Shown here: positions 18,081 through 26,171 of the stretch, one piece after another
How the letters are laid out: each line of letters opens with the position of its first letter
Numbering within the stretch: position 1 is the stretch's first letter
From: JANNOG01 sp031398915
GTDB lineage: Bacteria; Actinomycetota; Actinomycetes; Actinomycetales; JBBAYJ01
DNA length: 64,000 nucleotides
Assembly (NCBI GenBank): GCA_031398915.1
Contig: JANNOG010000088.1
Coordinates: forward strand, 32,053-96,052
Reading direction: 5' to 3'
Position numbers and translations under genes: made by a program
Notes under the pieces: generated by a model
Told to the model about the DNA's origin: nothing
The model's database searches: none
Seen by the model: the letters and a program-made list of their open reading frames with translations, nothing else

Positions 18081-18875
18081 TCAGGCTATCGGTGCGCCGA
18101 GATCGACGACCACGGGCGCATGATCGGAGGGGGCTTTTCCCTTTCGTTGCTCACGTTCGATACGGGCGTCGACCACGCGCGTCGCCAGGGCCGGCGATCC
18201 GAGGGCGAAGTCGATACGCATCCCCTCTTTTCGTGGGAAACGCAATTGCTGATAATCCCAATACGTGAAGACACCGGGCCCAGGCGCGTGCGGTCGCACC
18301 AGGTCGGCGAATCCGGCGTCCACGATCTCCGCGAAGGCTGCCCGTTCGGGTCCCGATGTGTGGGTCTTGTCCGCGAAGAATTCGGGGTCCCACACGTCGT
18401 CGTCGGTAGGCGCGATGTTGAAGTCTCCGGTCAGTACGATCTGCGCCGACGGAGTCTCGGTCAACCATGCTCTACCCGCGGCGGCCAGGGCGCCGAGCCA
18501 GTCGAGCTTGTAGGCGTAATGCGGGTCGTCGAGCGACCGGCCGTTGGGGACATAGAGACTCCACACGCGCACCCCGTCGCAGGTCACGCCCAGCGCCCTG
18601 GCCTCGGACCGATCGTTCCACACCGGCATCCCGTCGAAGGAGGTGAGCGGATCCGCCAGCCCGATCCGTGATGCGATCGCCACGCCGTTCCACTGGTCCA
18701 ACCCATGGTGCACGACCTCGTAACCTGCATCGAGGAAAGCCATGGCCGGAAACCCGCTGTCGGCCACCTTGGTCTCCTGCATCGCCAGGACGTCGACCTC
18801 GGCGACGGCCAGCCAGGCAAGGACCCGGTCGAGGCGGGCCCGGAGCGAGTTGACGTTCCAGGTGGCCAGCCGCAC
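18081..18875 (-). CDS. xth: Exodeoxyribonuclease III (AP endonuclease)
   Basis: A 264-residue EEP-family nuclease: ATWNVNSLRARLDRVLAWL at the N-terminus, metal-binding Glu in QETKV, TGDFNIAP in the centre and the SDHAPVVVDL motif at the C-terminus. It incises DNA at abasic sites and has 3'-5' exonuclease and 3'-phosphatase activity in base-excision repair. Length and motifs are normal for XthA. The first gene of a minus-strand pair with the DUF4190 protein, it is divergent from pyrE. Confidence 0.95.
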   Translation of the reverse strand: MRLATWNVNSLRARLDRVLAWLAVAEVDVLAMQETKVADSGFPAMAFLDAGYEVVHHGLDQWNGVAIASRIGLADPLTSFDGMPVWNDRSEARALGVTCDGVRVWSLYVPNGRSLDDPHYAYKLDWLGALAAAGRAWLTETPSAQIVLTGDFNIAPTDDDVWDPEFFADKTHTSGPERAAFAEIVDAGFADLVRPHAPGPGVFTYWDYQQLRFPRKEGMRIDFALGSPALATRVVDARIEREQRKGKAPSDHAPVVVDLGAPIA

Positions 18876-19038
18876 CCCGGCACCCTAGCTTGGCACCCTT
18901 CGGGCCCAATGCCGTGCCCACATGGGGATGACCACCACAACCGGCCCCGAAGCTGGCAGGATCGGCCAAGTCCTCGCCCAGCTCGTGACTTCGAACGCTG
19001 CGCGGGCCGACGTACCCGCAACACCTGGGAGGGTTGTC

Positions 19039-19656
19039 ATGGTGGATCTGTTGAGGCCGGTGGATCGGCCGGCACGCACTCGGACGATGTTGTCCACGTC
19101 ACGTGAGCGAACTGTCCTCGCCGAGATCATGCGGGTTCAGGCTGTGGTGCCGGGCCGGGTGACGCTGGCCTCGGGGCGTCAGGCCGATTACTACGTGGAC
19201 CTGCGGCGGGTGACGTTGGATTCGCGGGCGGCCCCGTTGGTCGGGCGCGTCATGCTGGATCTGGTGGCGGACCTCCGGGCCGACCCCGGGATCGACGCGG
19301 TCGGTGGCCTGACCATGGGGGCCGACCCCGTGGCCCTGGCGATGCTGCACGGCGCGGGCGCGATCGGCGAACGATTGGACGCGTTCGTCGTTCGCAAGGC
19401 TCTCAAGGAGCATGGCCTGCAGCGACGGATCGAGGGCCCCGCAGTCGCCGGGCGCCGGGTGCTGGCCGTCGAGGACACCTCGACCACCGGCGGATCCGTC
19501 CTGACCGCGGTCGAGGCGCTGCGCGACGCCGGCGCCGATGTGGTCGCGGTAGCGGTGCTGGTCGACCGCGGGACTGGCGCGGCGGAACGAATCGCCGAGG
19601 CGGGGCTGGCCTATCGTGCCGCCTACCACCTCAAGGATCTGGGTTTGTCTGCCTGA
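19039..19656 (+). CDS. pyrE: Orotate phosphoribosyltransferase
   Basis: A type I phosphoribosyltransferase of 205 residues that converts orotate and PRPP to OMP in UMP synthesis. Diagnostic segments are GRVTLASGRQADYYVDLRRV, FVVRKALKEHG and the PRPP-binding loop VLAVEDTSTTGGSVL. The ATG at 19039 is chosen because a GGGAGGG ribosome-binding site lies 5 bases upstream. An in-frame ATG at 18922 would add 39 residues not found in the family. A TrmH-type methyltransferase follows 27 bases downstream, the usual actinobacterial neighbour. Confidence 0.95.
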   Translation: MVDLLRPVDRPARTRTMLSTSRERTVLAEIMRVQAVVPGRVTLASGRQADYYVDLRRVTLDSRAAPLVGRVMLDLVADLRADPGIDAVGGLTMGADPVALAMLHGAGAIGERLDAFVVRKALKEHGLQRRIEGPAVAGRRVLAVEDTSTTGGSVLTAVEALRDAGADVVAVAVLVDRGTGAAERIAEAGLAYRAAYHLKDLGLSA

Positions 19657-19683
19657 CGTCCGGCTGTCCACGGACCGGCCGAG

Positions 19684-20349
19684 ATGACCGACGAACCGAC
19701 AGTAGGCGTCGGCCCCTGGCCGGCGGCACCCGGCGAATGGCCGGACGGCGCCCACTACGACCGTGACCTGCTGCGTGACGGCGATGCCCGCAACGTCGTC
19801 GACCGTTTCCGGTACTGGCGGGTCGAGGCGATCGCGGCTGACCTTGCGGCCCGGGCGCACCCGGTGCATGTGGCTATCGAGAACTTCGAGCACGACTTCA
19901 ATATCGGCTCGGTGGTGCGTACCGCCAACGCGGTCAACGCGGCGGGCGTGCACGTCGTGGGCCGACGCAGGTGGAACCGCCGAGGGGCGATGGTGACCGA
20001 CCGGTACCTGGACATCCGTCATCACGAGGACATCGCGGACCTGGCGCGGTGGGCAGGGACCGCCGGATTGCCGATCGTAGGGATCGACAACGTCGAGGGG
20101 TCCCAGCCGCTGGAGACCTACGACCTGCCGCGCAGCGTCGTCCTGCTCTTCGGTCAGGAGGGTCCGGGCTTGTCCGCGGCAGCGGTGCAGGCGTCGGCGG
20201 CGGTCCTGGCCATCGCCCAGTTCGGCTCGACCCGATCCATCAACGCGGGCGCCGCGGCGGCGATCGCCATGCACGCCTGGGTGCGGCGGTGGGTGTTCAA
20301 CCAAGTGCCGACGATCGCCGAGAACTGCGAGCGCCCCGCTGCAGGATGA
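19684..20349 (+). CDS. TrmH/SpoU-family RNA 2'-O-methyltransferase
   Basis: A 221-residue SPOUT methyltransferase. Motif 1 (HDFNIGSVVRTANA), motif 2 (LLFGQEGPGLS) and motif 3 (AIAQFGSTRSINAGAAAAIAMHAW) are all present. These form the trefoil knot that binds S-adenosylmethionine. It should methylate ribose in tRNA or rRNA, but the target nucleotide cannot be assigned. Motif 3 reads SINAG rather than the common SLNVS, a conservative change. It follows pyrE closely and may be cotranscribed with it. Confidence 0.9.
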   Translation: MTDEPTVGVGPWPAAPGEWPDGAHYDRDLLRDGDARNVVDRFRYWRVEAIAADLAARAHPVHVAIENFEHDFNIGSVVRTANAVNAAGVHVVGRRRWNRRGAMVTDRYLDIRHHEDIADLARWAGTAGLPIVGIDNVEGSQPLETYDLPRSVVLLFGQEGPGLSAAAVQASAAVLAIAQFGSTRSINAGAAAAIAMHAWVRRWVFNQVPTIAENCERPAAG

Positions 20350-20392
20350 CGCGACATACCGCCCGCCGTCACGGAGGGCGAGTTCGCCGGGG

Positions 20393-20926
20393 TCAGGCGG
20401 GCGGTGTGGCGAGCGGGCAGACCAGGCACGTGCTCGTCGCATGGGCCAGCAACCGGTCACGCGCATCGAACAACCGTGCCTCGGCTGTGGCTGTCCTGCT
20501 ACCTCGTGACATCACGGATCCCTCAGCCCTGATCCGGCCCGTGGCCACCGTCACCGGCCGGATGAAGCGGGTCGACAGGTCGAGGCTGGTGTAGGCAATC
20601 CCCTGGTCAAGGGTGGTATGGACGGAGCAGGCGGCGACGGTGTCCAACAGCGTCGCGATCACCCCGCCGTGCATCGTGCCGATCGGATTGAGGTGGTGCT
20701 CACCCGGGATCAGTGTGAGTTCCACCCGTCCCTCACCGACCACGGTGAACGTCTCGATGCCGATCGTCACGAGGACCGGCGGTCCGGGAAGATCACCGGC
20801 CGCCACGGCTCTGAGCCAGTCGACACCGGACATCGTCGGCAACGCCGCCAGGGTCACCGCGGGATCACCCCACGCGTAGGTGCGATCACGTAGCGGAGGG
20901 GCCTCGGGATGCTGGGTCTGTTCCAT
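20393..20926 (-). CDS. PaaI-like hotdog-fold acyl-CoA thioesterase
   Basis: A 177-residue hotdog-fold protein with the family core HLNPIGTMHGGVIATLLDTVAACS and a following YTSLDLSTRFIRPV strand. The HGG motif is typical of PaaI/YbgC-type thioesterases that hydrolyse acyl- or aryl-CoA. The ATG at 20926 gives a standard N-terminus, and an earlier in-frame start at 20962 would run through the operator. It is divergent from an HxlR regulator with a palindromic site between them, suggesting this gene is that regulator's target. Confidence 0.87.
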   Translation of the reverse strand: MEQTQHPEAPPLRDRTYAWGDPAVTLAALPTMSGVDWLRAVAAGDLPGPPVLVTIGIETFTVVGEGRVELTLIPGEHHLNPIGTMHGGVIATLLDTVAACSVHTTLDQGIAYTSLDLSTRFIRPVTVATGRIRAEGSVMSRGSRTATAEARLFDARDRLLAHATSTCLVCPLATPPA

Positions 20927-20950
20927 GAACTCAGAGTGGCAAGAGGAGTC

Positions 20951-20971
20951 TGAGTCTGTCAACCAGACTCA
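20951..20971. promoter_or_regulatory. Putative HxlR operator between divergent genes
   Basis: A perfect 8-bp inverted repeat, TGAGTCTG (20951-20958) and CAGACTCA (20964-20971), with a 5-base spacer TCAAC, in the 61-base gap between the thioesterase and HxlR start codons. A TACGAT hexamer at 20976-20981 is a possible -10 for the regulator, so binding would affect both directions. Confidence 0.65.
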
Positions 20972-20987
20972 GGTCTACGATAGGCGG

Positions 20988-21461
20988 ATGGACAGACCCG
21001 AGGCCCTGCAGTGGTCGGTCGACGGCTGCACGATCTCGCGCACCCTGGAGATCATCGGCGACCGATGGTCGTTCACCGTGCTGCGGGAGGCATTCCACGG
21101 GATACGACGTTTCGACGACTTCACGGTGCGGACGGCTATCCCGCGTCAGGTGCTGACGGATCGGCTGCGCCGTCTGACGGACAGCGGAATCCTTCGCAGG
21201 GTTCCGTATCGTGAGCCGGGCAGTCGAGCGCGAGACGAATACCGCCTCACGGACATGGGGTTGGACCTCTACCCGACGCTGATCGCCTTGCAGGCGTGGG
21301 GGGACCGTTATCTCGGTGACCTCGCGGGCCCGCCACAGATCGTCGTCCATCGGGACTGCGGTGAACCTGTGGGTCTGGTCGCAGAGTGCGCGGCCGGTCA
21401 TCGCGGCATCGCGCCGCGCGACATCGTGACTCGGCCCGGCCCGGGGGCAGCGCGCTCCTAG
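20988..21461 (+). CDS. HxlR-family winged-helix transcriptional regulator
   Basis: A 157-residue protein with the HxlR signature CTISRTLEIIGDRWSFTVLREAF near the N-terminus, then RFDDF and the recognition helix region IPRQVLTDRLRRLTDSGILRR. The Cys near residue 14 is in the position used for redox or electrophile sensing in some HxlR proteins (for example HypR and QorR). The C-terminal extension (VVHRDCGEPVG... CAAGHRG) also carries two Cys. The ATG at 20988 is preferred because upstream in-frame sequence overlaps the operator. Its 3' end overlaps manA by 4 bases, tail to tail. Confidence 0.88.
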   Translation: MDRPEALQWSVDGCTISRTLEIIGDRWSFTVLREAFHGIRRFDDFTVRTAIPRQVLTDRLRRLTDSGILRRVPYREPGSRARDEYRLTDMGLDLYPTLIALQAWGDRYLGDLAGPPQIVVHRDCGEPVGLVAECAAGHRGIAPRDIVTRPGPGAARS

Positions 21462-22447
21462 ACGGTGACGAGGCCGGTGACGAGGTCGACGTCCAACCAG
21501 ATCGAGTCGGGTGCGACCGTCATGGCCCCCGCCCAGGCGGCGGGCAGAAGCGCGCACCCCGCCGCGCCCACCTCCTCGTCGATCCGTACCGAACCGGAGA
21601 CGACGATCACCACCCGCGGTGCGTCGCGCACCCCGACATGCACCGTCGTCGGCATCGAGCTGGTCCGGCCCCGGCTCAACCGGTACCAGGGGGTGTCGAT
21701 CAACAACCCGTCACCGACCAGTGGTGCCCGGTCGTCGGTGTTGAGTGACCAGTCAGTTCCCGCCGCCGCCAGGGACTCGATCCGATGGAGGGCGCGCGGT
21801 CGGCGCCCGTACTCCTCCGTCCAGTCGTACATCCGGTAGGTGGTGTCCGAGGGGGTCTGGATCTCGGCGACCACCACTCCGGCGCCGAGAGCGTGGATCA
21901 GGCCGGCGGGGAGGTGGTGGACGTCCCCGACCCGGGCGGGCACCGAGCGCAGCAGCCCGCCGAGGGCGGTGGTGCCGAACACGGCGGCCACGGCGTCAAG
22001 CGTCACGCCGTCGTCGACACCCAGCAGCAGGCGGGCACCGGGCTCGGTCGCCACCACCACCCACGATTCCGTCTTGAGATGGACGCCGTCGCGCTCGGCC
22101 ATCGACTGCGGCGGGTGCACCTGGATCGACAGGTCCTCACGGGCATCGAGATGCTTGATCAACAGCGGGAAGCGCCCCTCGGCGGTGGGCGGGACCTGCC
22201 CGAGCAGCGCGGCGCTGTCGAGTGCGATGAGGTCTGCGAGCGTGGCACCGGCATGCGGGCCGGTCGCCACCCGACTGACGGGGTCCATCGTGACGGTCAT
22301 CGACGGATCGAGGTCGGCGACGTCCCACGACTCACCGATGAGGAGGGTGGGGGGCAGGTCACGGCCCAGGTCACCGAGGCGACGACCGCCCCACGGCTTC
22401 TCGACCAGTCGGGGCGTCAGGTGCAACGGCGCCAGCGTGAGGCTCAT
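21458..22447 (-). CDS. manA: Class I mannose-6-phosphate isomerase-like protein
   Basis: A 329-residue cupin-type phosphomannose isomerase that interconverts fructose-6-P and mannose-6-P. Visible motifs are KPWGGRRLGD at the N-terminus, the zinc-ligand region SIQVHPPQSMAE, and HHLPAGLIHALGAGVVVAEIQTPSDTTYRMYDW. The ATG at 22447 overlaps the acyltransferase stop (ATGA), so this is the last gene of a three-gene overlapping operon (LarA-like, PlsC, ManA). An upstream in-frame extension within plsC was rejected. Confidence 0.88.
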   Translation of the reverse strand: MSLTLAPLHLTPRLVEKPWGGRRLGDLGRDLPPTLLIGESWDVADLDPSMTVTMDPVSRVATGPHAGATLADLIALDSAALLGQVPPTAEGRFPLLIKHLDAREDLSIQVHPPQSMAERDGVHLKTESWVVVATEPGARLLLGVDDGVTLDAVAAVFGTTALGGLLRSVPARVGDVHHLPAGLIHALGAGVVVAEIQTPSDTTYRMYDWTEEYGRRPRALHRIESLAAAGTDWSLNTDDRAPLVGDGLLIDTPWYRLSRGRTSSMPTTVHVGVRDAPRVVIVVSGSVRIDEEVGAAGCALLPAAWAGAMTVAPDSIWLDVDLVTGLVTV

Positions 22448-23379
22448 CGCCAGATGCGGCGCTGGGCTGCCACGGTGGGGGGTTGGCTCGCCTCCCATAC
22501 GCGACGCCAGCGACCCACGGGCGGTCCTGCCGCTGCCGGCGTCTGTCCGGTGGTCGATCGGCGACGCGCGTCGTACCAGTCGGTGGACTCCTCATCGAGC
22601 AGCGCAGCCACGCCCTGCTCGATGCGGCGTCCGAAGTCTCGGGGACCCTCACCCTCGGTAGCCATGATGGGTTCGCCGTAGCGAATGGTGACGCGGGGCC
22701 GCCCGGGCGATGGCCAGCCCTGACCGCGGGGCATGGCGTTGAATCCGCCCTGGATGGCGATGGGGATGACCGGGACCTGCGCACCCAGCGCGACGAAGGA
22801 TGCGCCCAGCTTGAACGGCGCCGTCCAGCCGTCCGAGGTCCGGGTCCCCTCGGGGAACCACACCATGTTCCAGCCATCGGCGATGAGGTGACCTGGCGTG
22901 TTGGACATCCCGCCACCACGGCGCTCGATCGGGAAGGTGTTGAACAGGATCGCCGAGCCTGCGGCCCGCCACCACGTATCGAAGAAGTAGTCAGCGGCGG
23001 CGGCCATGGCGGTCTTGCGTCGCCAGGCGGGGGGCAGGGTGGTGAGGATCATCGGGGTGTCGACGTGCGACGAGTGGTTCGCCACGAAGATCACCGGGCC
23101 GGTGGTGCGGGCGAGGATGTCCAGCCCCTGCACCCGGACCGACACCTGCGATCGCAGCAGCCAGTGCATCCCGACACCCAGCAGGATCTCGCGAAGGGCG
23201 TTGATCGGCGGCGTGCGCGCCCACCGGGTCGGGAACACCCGCGTCGAGTGGGCGGGTACGAACGGTTCGGCGGATCGGGGCACCAGGGCTTGGCGCCCGA
23301 CCCCCCAACGCCAGCCGCGGGCGACCAGTCGGACGTCGGCCACGGTGTCTCGGACGAATCGGATGGGGCCCACCGTCAC
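22444..23379 (-). CDS. 1-acyl-glycerol-3-phosphate acyltransferase-like (PlsC) protein
   Basis: A 311-residue PlsC-domain acyltransferase. The catalytic HX4D motif is in VANHSSHVDTPMI, and the glycerophosphate-binding motif is in WFPEGTRTSDGW. It should transfer an acyl chain from acyl-CoA or acyl-ACP to a lysophospholipid or similar acceptor at the membrane. It is overlapped by 4 bases on both sides, by the LarA-like gene upstream and manA downstream, so the three are probably made together. A role in synthesising an acylated lipid or mannolipid is only an inference. Confidence 0.87.
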   Translation of the reverse strand: MTVGPIRFVRDTVADVRLVARGWRWGVGRQALVPRSAEPFVPAHSTRVFPTRWARTPPINALREILLGVGMHWLLRSQVSVRVQGLDILARTTGPVIFVANHSSHVDTPMILTTLPPAWRRKTAMAAAADYFFDTWWRAAGSAILFNTFPIERRGGGMSNTPGHLIADGWNMVWFPEGTRTSDGWTAPFKLGASFVALGAQVPVIPIAIQGGFNAMPRGQGWPSPGRPRVTIRYGEPIMATEGEGPRDFGRRIEQGVAALLDEESTDWYDARRRSTTGQTPAAAGPPVGRWRRVWEASQPPTVAAQRRIWR

Positions 23380-24980
23380 GTGACGTCCGCGATGAGGTGC
23401 GGCGGGTTGTGCAGGTAGGTGATCGAGGGGTTACGGCCCACGGATCCGGAGACCATTTCGAGGGCGTCGGCGAGCGTGGAGGCGGCCCGCATCCCCATCC
23501 GCTCACAGGCCTTGCGGTTGCCGCCCACCCAGACCACGTTCTGACCGCCACCCGGGTTGCCGTTGCCAAGGTGGTCGAGGGCGTGAGCGATCCAGTACCA
23601 CATATAGAACGGGTGAACCCCGTGATAGGCATGACTGGTGCGATAGAGGTGGACGTACCACGGGTCAGTGGCGTACTGCTCTTCGAACTGCTTCTCGATG
23701 ACGGCCGGCTCGACCGACGACGAGAGAACCTCTTCGAAGAAGTCGACATAGCTGGGGTGGTGGAGTTGGTTGAACTCCCATTCGACCGGGTGATACAGGA
23801 TGACGGCCCCACCCGAACGGACGATCGGTGCGCCTCGATACGAATTGAAGTAGTAGCCCAAGCCCATGCACGCGGCCAGGATGGGATTCATGATCGAGTC
23901 GACGTTGTACGGGCCGATGAACGGGATGCCCATGATGGCCACGTCACTCTGGCCCTGCACCTCGACCAGCTGTTGACGGTGGATCCGGTCGATCGTGATG
24001 TCGTGGACGGGCTCGACCGCGCCGGCGGTGATTCCGGTAAGGCCGTACACCGAGCGGACGTCGTGAAAGATCCGGTGGCGCATCCGCTTGGGCGCGATCG
24101 CCAGACCCCGTCGTGCGGCCAGCATCTTGGCCTGATCGGCGATCGACCACTCCCACTCACGCTTCTGGAAGTACGAGTACGAGTTGGGGAAGATGTCGTT
24201 GTTGAAGGTGGTCTCGATCTGGAAGACCTTGACGTGCTCGGCGACCACCCGACCCATCCGCCATGCCGAGCTGTGCAGCTCGGACTTGGTGTGGTCCATG
24301 AACGAGCGCGAGTGGACCATCGTCTGGCTGTTGTGGTGGTGACGCAACGAGCTGTAGGGGGCGAGGCCGACGGCGACCGACTTGTGCCCGCCGCTCATCG
24401 GCACCTGGTTGACGTTGACGTAGACCAGTAGGTCGGACTCGGCCGATCGGGTGTGGATGTCGACGTCCTCGTCGTGCTTGGTCTTGCCAAGGTGGGTGAT
24501 GTTGGCCTTGTCCTCGGCGTCGAAGTTGTAGAGCGCGCCCTGTGGGAAGAACGAGCGGAAGACTCGCTCACCGACGATGTGCTTGAGCTCAGCCTCGGTG
24601 AGGCGTCGGTGGAGGGCGTTTGCGCTGACCAGTTCGACGTCGTCCACGCCGGCCGCGGCAGCAAGGGTCAGGACCGCCTCGATGATCCGCTGCCGGATGT
24701 CGGGGGCGCCCATCGGCGGCAGCGGGATGGAGACGTCGTCGAACGCGATGGTCAGGCGCATCCCGGCGCGCAGCAGCGCGGGCAGCGGCTCGCAGTCGAC
24801 GGGGTTGCGGAGGGCGTTGTCGATCTCGGCCTCGACATCGCGCACCGCCGGCAGCGACTCCGGTGGGTACACCACGCGGGTCCCGCGCGGGAAACGTTCG
24901 AGCCGGAACCCCTCCCCCTCGTGCACGACGAGCGGGGGGGTCCGGTCGTCGACGTCGAGGACGAAACCGGGTCTGGTCAT
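23376..24980 (-). CDS. LarA-superfamily (DUF2088, lactate-racemase-like) protein
   Basis: A 534-residue protein of the LarA/DUF2088 superfamily. LarA racemises lactate using a nickel-pincer nucleotide cofactor. Equivalents of LarA features appear as AFDDVSIPLPP (LarA has DYTRP here, so the Arg is missing), NALHRR (His) and VPMSGGHKSVAVGLAPY, where the Lys may correspond to the cofactor-bearing Lys184. It is longer than LarA (about 425 residues) and has a distinct C-terminal half with many aromatic residues. The reaction is unknown. It leads an operon with PlsC and ManA. I prefer the ATG at 24980, and one at 24989 is also possible. Confidence 0.7.
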   Translation of the reverse strand: MTRPGFVLDVDDRTPPLVVHEGEGFRLERFPRGTRVVYPPESLPAVRDVEAEIDNALRNPVDCEPLPALLRAGMRLTIAFDDVSIPLPPMGAPDIRQRIIEAVLTLAAAAGVDDVELVSANALHRRLTEAELKHIVGERVFRSFFPQGALYNFDAEDKANITHLGKTKHDEDVDIHTRSAESDLLVYVNVNQVPMSGGHKSVAVGLAPYSSLRHHHNSQTMVHSRSFMDHTKSELHSSAWRMGRVVAEHVKVFQIETTFNNDIFPNSYSYFQKREWEWSIADQAKMLAARRGLAIAPKRMRHRIFHDVRSVYGLTGITAGAVEPVHDITIDRIHRQQLVEVQGQSDVAIMGIPFIGPYNVDSIMNPILAACMGLGYYFNSYRGAPIVRSGGAVILYHPVEWEFNQLHHPSYVDFFEEVLSSSVEPAVIEKQFEEQYATDPWYVHLYRTSHAYHGVHPFYMWYWIAHALDHLGNGNPGGGQNVVWVGGNRKACERMGMRAASTLADALEMVSGSVGRNPSITYLHNPPHLIADVT

Positions 24981-25162
24981 GACAGGCATCCAACCATCGG
25001 CGGGCTGACCGGGGGGATCGGGCCGGTTCCTGCAGGTTGCAGCCGGAGGCTCTGGAGGGCCAAGGAGTCCGGCGCGAGGACCCCTCCGCCGATCCTCAGT
25101 GATCGAGATGCAAGTCCGACGGATGTCCACAGCCTCCTGACAGCGCGGGATGGGCGCCCTCA

Positions 25163-25184
25163 CACACCGGCGCCGGACGGTGTG
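25163..25184. promoter_or_regulatory. Inverted repeat upstream of secreted repeat protein
   Basis: A perfect 7-bp inverted repeat, CACACCG and CGGTGTG, with an 8-base GC-rich spacer, lies about 40 bases before the start codon of the secreted protein. It may be an operator. The remaining gap (24990-25223) shows no RNA gene or other feature that I recognise. Confidence 0.35.
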
Positions 25185-25223
25185 ACTGCGCGGGAACGTC
25201 CCGTCGCCATAGGAGGACACAAC

Positions 25224-26069
25224 ATGCGCAAGCAACTCACCGCTGCCGCCATCGTGGGCACCCTGGGTGTGGCCGGCCTGACCGGCGTCGCGATTGTCGG
25301 CAACTCGGCCCTGGCCTCGGCCGCCACGGAATCGTCGGCCTCGGAATCGTCGGCCTCGGAATCGTCGGCCACGGAATCGTCGGCCTCGGAATCGTCGGCC
25401 TCGGAATCAGCGCCATCGGAGACCGAAAGCGGGGCGGAGAGCTCAACCAGCCCCGAGCCTGCACCTCAGACGGATCGACCCGACGCGGCGGCCTGGATCC
25501 TCGACAAGCTTGCGGGCCTCGTCGCGGACGGGACCATCACCGACGAGCAGGCCCAGGAGGTCGCCGAGACGCTGGCGCAGGAGCTTCCGGGGCGCGGTGG
25601 CCCAGGTGACGGGATGGGTCACCGCTCGGGGGGTCACGGCGGGTTCGGCGGCCCCGGGTTCGGTGGACCGGGCGTCGGCGGACCGGGCGGGATCGGTGTC
25701 GACCTGGACGCCACCATCGCCACTGCCCTGGGTCTGACCGAGGACGAGGTGCGGACCGCACTACGGTCCGGATCGACCATCGCCGACCTGGCCGAGGCCG
25801 AGGGAGTCGACCCGAGCACGGTCGTCGACGCACTCGTCAGCGAGGCAGAGGCCGCGCTGGCGGGGGCAGTCACTGCGGGAGACCTCGATCAGGCGCGTGC
25901 GGACGAGATCTCCGCCGATCTCGAAGCCCGTGTCGCCCAGCTCGTCGAGAATGGCCGCCCCGACCACGGCGACGGCCCGGGCAGAGGCATGCACGGTGGA
26001 CGCGGCGCGGACGAGACCGACGACACCACGACCGAGTCCGAGGCTGAGCAGTCCAACCTCACCACCTGA
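25224..26069 (+). CDS. Secreted protein with Ser-rich repeats and Gly-rich linker
   Basis: A 281-residue exported protein. A typical signal peptide (MRKQLTAAAIVGTLGVAGL...) probably ends at the ALASAA region. Six near-identical pentapeptide repeats (A-[TS]-E-S-S, residues 34-63) follow. Then come a short helical segment with DGTITDEQAQEVAETL, a Gly-rich stretch, and a helical repeat (LGLTEDEVRTALRSGSTIADLAEAEGV) found in many actinobacterial secreted proteins of unknown role. The tail is acidic. A strong AGGAGG ribosome-binding site lies at 25211-25216. It is not cell-wall anchored by LPXTG. Confidence 0.75.
   Translation: MRKQLTAAAIVGTLGVAGLTGVAIVGNSALASAATESSASESSASESSATESSASESSASESAPSETESGAESSTSPEPAPQTDRPDAAAWILDKLAGLVADGTITDEQAQEVAETLAQELPGRGGPGDGMGHRSGGHGGFGGPGFGGPGVGGPGGIGVDLDATIATALGLTEDEVRTALRSGSTIADLAEAEGVDPSTVVDALVSEAEAALAGAVTAGDLDQARADEISADLEARVAQLVENGRPDHGDGPGRGMHGGRGADETDDTTTESEAEQSNLTT
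25323..25412 (+). repeat. Six tandem 15-bp repeats encoding (A-T/S-E-S-S)n
   Basis: Six consecutive 15-base units based on GCCTCGGAATCGTCG, four or five of them almost identical, the last ending in TCAGCG. Near-identity at the DNA level suggests recent expansion by slippage, so copy number may vary between strains. Confidence 0.9.
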
Positions 26070-26171
26070 TCACTGGGCGCTGATCCAGCAGTGCCGAGGT
26101 CCCCGGCTGTCGACACGGAGATGTCGATTGTCAGGGGGCCTCTCGGCCGTTCAGGGTCGTATCGTGGCGCC

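Noticed and set aside
25323..25412. A CRISPR-like array because of regular short repeats
   Set aside because: The units are contiguous, lack spacers and encode a Ser-rich stretch in frame.
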